Of a DNA stretch of 64,000 nucleotides, positions 60,374 through 64,000 are shown piece by piece. This stretch comes from Terrimicrobiaceae bacterium (GTDB lineage: Bacteria > Verrucomicrobiota > Verrucomicrobiia > Chthoniobacterales > JAATET01). The stretch is taken from the NCBI GenBank assembly GCA_028713285.1, contig JAQTOP010000003.1, forward strand, positions 1-64,000, read 5' to 3'. The position numbers were made by a program, and so were the translations under genes. The stretch's first letter is position 1; each line of letters opens with the position of its first letter. The notes under the pieces are model-generated. The model did no database searches and was not told where the DNA came from. It worked only from the letters and a program-made list of their open reading frames with translations.

Positions 60374-62623
60374 ATGACGGAGCCCAACAAAGAAACTGAT
60401 GCCCGAATCCTGATCGACTTGCTCCTGCGAGACGCAGGTTGGGATCCTGCGGACAAATCGCAAGTTCGCACCGAGGTGGCGGCAGTTTCCGCTACGCCGG
60501 ATGAGGTTTCGTCTCTTGTTCAAGAGGCTCCCGTCGCCTATTCGTCCGGCCGATGCGACTATGTCCTCGCTGATAGCAACTCTCGCCCGCTCGCGGTGAT
60601 CGAGGCCAAACGCGGTAAGATCGATCCCTATACTGCGAAGCAGCAAGCGCTGCCTTATGCCAAGCGCATTGGTGCGCCCTTCATTTTTCTCTCCAACGGC
60701 GAGTTGATCTATTTTTGGGATTACCAGAATGACGACGCTCGAGCGGTGAGTTCGTTCTTTTCTCGCCGCGACCTTGAGCGCCTGGTCTGGCTTCGCACGG
60801 AGTCGCAGCCGCTCGCGACCATTCCTATCCCGGATTATTACATCCGTGAGGGCGAGACCCGCCACGTTCGGGTTTACCAGCAGGATTGCATGCGTGCCAT
60901 TGATCACGCCGTGGAGTTGGGCAAGCGACGGTTTCTCATCGAATTGCCAACCGGCATGGGAAAAACAGATCTCATCTGTCTCGCAATGAAACGCCTCATG
61001 CAGGCGGGACGCGCGGAGCGAGTTCTTTTCCTCGTGGACCGCGAGCAACTCGCCAAGCAAGTAATCTCCGCGATTCAGGATATTTGCTCGGATCGGTCCA
61101 GCTACTGGCTTCAAGCCGGAATGGAGCGTCAGGAGCAACAGATCACCGTCTGTCTGCTACAGACCATGACCAGCCGTTATCGTGAATTTACCAGCGGGTA
61201 TTTCGATCTCGTCATCATGGATGAGGCCCACCGCTCCATTTATGGATCTTGGCAAGCTGCGCTTACCCATTTTGACGCTTTCCACGTCGGATTGACGGCC
61301 ACACCTGCGGCCTATATCGAGCGGAATACCTTCACATTTTATCACTGCAAGGACGAACAACCGGACTTTTCGTATCCGATTCAGGATGCATTTCGAGAGG
61401 GCTTCTTGATTCCCTATAAATTCGCTACCGGCATCACTTGCCTGATCGCTGATGGGACGGAAGTGGATGGCCAGCAATACGATCCTGCGGAGTTCGAGCG
61501 TAAATGGACCAACGAGGACTCGAACCGAAAAATGATGGTCGAGTTCGACAGGATCGCGCGTGAGTCCTTTCAAGAGCTTGCGCCCGGACAAAAAGAGCCT
61601 CCGGGAAAATCCATCGTTTTTGCGATCACGAAACACCACGCGGCACGGCTGGCACGCTATCTCAATGAGCTCCATCCCGATGCCGGTGGCCGCTACGCGG
61701 AGGTGATCACCTCAGACATTGCTGACGCAGACGCCGCGATTCGCCGATTTAAGAAAGAAACGTATCCGCAGGTTGCGGTGAGCGTGGACATGCTCACCAC
61801 CGGTTTCGATTGCCCTGACGTGCTCCACCTGGTGTTGGCTCGGCGCGTCTTCTCGCCAACTCTCTACCAGCAGATTCGAGGACGCGGCACTCGCCGCTGT
61901 GATCGCATTGGGAAGAAACGCTTCGTTATCTACGACTTTTTCCGCAATCACGAATATTTCAGCGATTCCGAAACTGATCCCTTTGAAGGGTCCGCTTCCG
62001 GCGGTGGTGGAGTTCCAAGTCCGAAAGGGCCGGGTTCAGGCGAATTGATTGAGCTTGGTCTTACTGACGAATGGCTTGAAGCCGTTTCCTACGTCGAAGT
62101 GGGCCCCGACGGCGAGCGGGTGGACAAAAAGGAATATGTGACTGAGTGGGAAAAGTCAGTCAGGTCAGCCTCGACGGACGATGGCATTCTTCAAAAGGTC
62201 AAATCCGGGGAGTCGTTGACCGCCGAGCAGGAAGAAGAGTTATCCCGCAGGCTCAACCAGCCCCGTCATTACTTCAACGAAGACAATCTCCGCCGCGCGT
62301 ATCGCCGGCCAGGCGGTAATCTCATCGATTTCGTCAAGGCCGCGCTCGGCACCACGAAACTCAAAACCCGTGAAGAGGAAACTTCGGAGAATTTCCAAGC
62401 ATGGCTGATCACGAAGAACTTCTCTCCGCAGCAGGCGAGCTACCTGAGCCTGCTTAAAAATCGTGGCGTAGTGCGTGGAAAGGTGGACGTAGGAGACCTC
62501 TTCCAGCCACCGCTCTCCATCCTCGATGCCGCCAATCTCGGCATCGAACTCTTCGGCGAAGCCGGCCTTAGCGCGGTGATCGAAGATCTCAACCAATCCG
62601 TTTTTCCCGCCCGCACGGCGTAG
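60374..62623 (+). CDS. hsdR: Type I restriction enzyme R subunit (HsdR)
   Basis: AVIEAKRGKIDPYTAKQQALPYA nuclease core, LIELPTGMGKTDLICLA, VIMDEAHRSIYGSW, VGLTATPAA, RRVFSPTLYQQIRGRGTRR. Confidence 0.93.
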   Translation: MTEPNKETDARILIDLLLRDAGWDPADKSQVRTEVAAVSATPDEVSSLVQEAPVAYSSGRCDYVLADSNSRPLAVIEAKRGKIDPYTAKQQALPYAKRIGAPFIFLSNGELIYFWDYQNDDARAVSSFFSRRDLERLVWLRTESQPLATIPIPDYYIREGETRHVRVYQQDCMRAIDHAVELGKRRFLIELPTGMGKTDLICLAMKRLMQAGRAERVLFLVDREQLAKQVISAIQDICSDRSSYWLQAGMERQEQQITVCLLQTMTSRYREFTSGYFDLVIMDEAHRSIYGSWQAALTHFDAFHVGLTATPAAYIERNTFTFYHCKDEQPDFSYPIQDAFREGFLIPYKFATGITCLIADGTEVDGQQYDPAEFERKWTNEDSNRKMMVEFDRIARESFQELAPGQKEPPGKSIVFAITKHHAARLARYLNELHPDAGGRYAEVITSDIADADAAIRRFKKETYPQVAVSVDMLTTGFDCPDVLHLVLARRVFSPTLYQQIRGRGTRRCDRIGKKRFVIYDFFRNHEYFSDSETDPFEGSASGGGGVPSPKGPGSGELIELGLTDEWLEAVSYVEVGPDGERVDKKEYVTEWEKSVRSASTDDGILQKVKSGESLTAEQEEELSRRLNQPRHYFNEDNLRRAYRRPGGNLIDFVKAALGTTKLKTREEETSENFQAWLITKNFSPQQASYLSLLKNRGVVRGKVDVGDLFQPPLSILDAANLGIELFGEAGLSAVIEDLNQSVFPARTA

Positions 62624-62632
62624 CCACTTTTC

Positions 62633-64000
62633 ATGGACCAAGCACTTCGCTCAAAGCTCGACCGCATCACGAACATTCTGTTCGCCGGTGGCGTCAATAA
62701 TCCCGTCACCTACATCGAGCAACTCAGCTACCTCATCTTCCTCAAGCTGCTCGACGAACGCGAAAGCGACATCCAGCGCGAGCGTAAGATGATGGGCGAC
62801 GCCGCGCGCTCGCGCAGCCTCTTCCCGGAGCAGGCCTCCCGCTATCGTTGGACCGAATGGCGCTTCAAGAGCGGCAACGAGCTCCGCGCTTTTCTCCGCG
62901 ACGAGGTTTTCCCTTATATGGCATCGCTCGTGCAGGAAGAGCCGCAGGTCGCCATCTACTTTCAGGACGCACGCCTTGAGGTGGACGACGCCAACGTCCT
63001 CAAGCAGGTCGTGGACGAATTAGACAGCATTCAATTCGGGAAACTCGGCACCGACGTAAAAGGCGACATATACGAATACCTCCTGCAATACCTTGCCACG
63101 CAGGAAGGCGCGCTGCTCGGCCAGTTTCGCACGCCGCGCCAGGTCCGCCTCGCCATGGTCGAGATGCTAAACCCCGATCTAGGCGATACCATTTTCGATC
63201 CCGCGTGCGGCACCGGCGGCTTCCTCATTGATTCCGTCGAATACATCTTGGCTAAATATTCCGACCGCATTTACGAGACGCCAATCTATGGCGAGGAGTG
63301 GCTGGAAAAAAAGGGGCTTACGTTGGAGCAAGCCCGCACTCAGATGCCCAGGCTCCAGACCTGGCGCAAAGGTGCGGGCGAAAAAATCCCCGACTGGGAA
63401 CTGCTTGAACGCTCTATCTTTGGCATCGAGGTCAGCCGCCAGATGATGCGCATCTCGATGATGAACCTTGTCCTCCACGGCATCCGGAACGCCCACGTGA
63501 AGCGCGCCAATGCCCTCTCCGAGATGGGCGGCCTCACCGACGAAGACCTGCGCCGCCGCTACAGAGTCATCCTCTCTAATCCCCCTTTCGCCGGCGTGCT
63601 GCCCAAAGAATCCATCCGCAAAGACCTCCCCACGCAGTCAAAAAAGAGCGAACTGCTCTTTCTCGGCGTCGTCATGGAATCGCTCGCGCCGGGAGGACGC
63701 GCGGCGGTCATCGTCCCCGAGGGTCTGCTCTTTGGCTCCTCCACTGGTCACGTCGAACTGCGTCGGAAACTCTGCGAAGATTTCGAACTACTCGCCGTTA
63801 TCTCGCTCACTTCTGGCGTGTTCAAGCCTTACGCTGGGGTGAAAACCGCCATACTCATTTTCCGTAAGCCCGTCGCGGAACAGAAGCGCACGGATCTCGC
63901 AAAGGTCTGGTTCTATGAAGTGAAAAACGACGGTTTTGACCCGGATAAGATCATCGGCGGCGGACGCGTGCAGACGCCGGAGAAGAACGATCTGCCTAGC
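62633..64000 (+). CDS. hsdM: Type I restriction enzyme M subunit (HsdM), truncated by window end
   Basis: MDQALRSKLDRITNILFAGGVNNPVTYIEQLSYLIFLKLLDE; IFDPACGTGGFLID SAM motif; ILSNPPFAG. Confidence 0.92.
   Translation, partial: MDQALRSKLDRITNILFAGGVNNPVTYIEQLSYLIFLKLLDERESDIQRERKMMGDAARSRSLFPEQASRYRWTEWRFKSGNELRAFLRDEVFPYMASLVQEEPQVAIYFQDARLEVDDANVLKQVVDELDSIQFGKLGTDVKGDIYEYLLQYLATQEGALLGQFRTPRQVRLAMVEMLNPDLGDTIFDPACGTGGFLIDSVEYILAKYSDRIYETPIYGEEWLEKKGLTLEQARTQMPRLQTWRKGAGEKIPDWELLERSIFGIEVSRQMMRISMMNLVLHGIRNAHVKRANALSEMGGLTDEDLRRRYRVILSNPPFAGVLPKESIRKDLPTQSKKSELLFLGVVMESLAPGGRAAVIVPEGLLFGSSTGHVELRRKLCEDFELLAVISLTSGVFKPYAGVKTAILIFRKPVAEQKRTDLAKVWFYEVKNDGFDPDKIIGGGRVQTPEKNDLPS

Overview
The window is GC-rich bacterial DNA. 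The gene content suggests a Verrucomicrobia-like host, but this is inferred from gene style and was not tested by search. Positions 1-25 kb are ordinary chromosome: GntR regulator, laccase-domain protein, methyltransferase, YicC, Gmk, CoaC-like flavoprotein, histone-H1-like protein, thioredoxin, C-terminal processing protease, GspF/GspG, ECF sigma factor, two glycosyltransferases, TrmB, ClpX/ClpP/trigger factor, a peptide ABC transporter, QueH and tRNA-His. Directly after tRNA-His(GTG), from about 25.1 kb to the window end, lies an integrative/conjugative-element-like region. It carries a Toprim/primase-like gene, an ArdC antirestriction gene, an RHH protein plus HHH relaxase behind a hairpin-rich candidate oriT, a VirD4-like coupling protein, a stand-alone ClpB-D2-like AAA+ ATPase, and a LytS/LytTR two-component pair. 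These are followed by a visibly AT-richer cargo block, a Trb/VirB-type T4SS set that stops after the VirB8-like gene, and a LysR/HsdR/HsdM restriction block cut by the window end. Main points of interest: (1) a recombinase-in-trio (RIT) element with ~87-bp inverted repeats inserted exactly inside the HExxH...H zinc motif of ardC, leaving an in-frame ArdC-RitA fusion; (2) a translationally coupled TPR / LamG-beta-helix / C39-peptidase-Rhs / 2-TM small protein operon that looks like an unusual Rhs export or toxin-immunity system; (3) a candidate oriT; (4) a ClpB-D2-like ATPase coupled to the T4CP gene; (5) an apparently incomplete T4SS.
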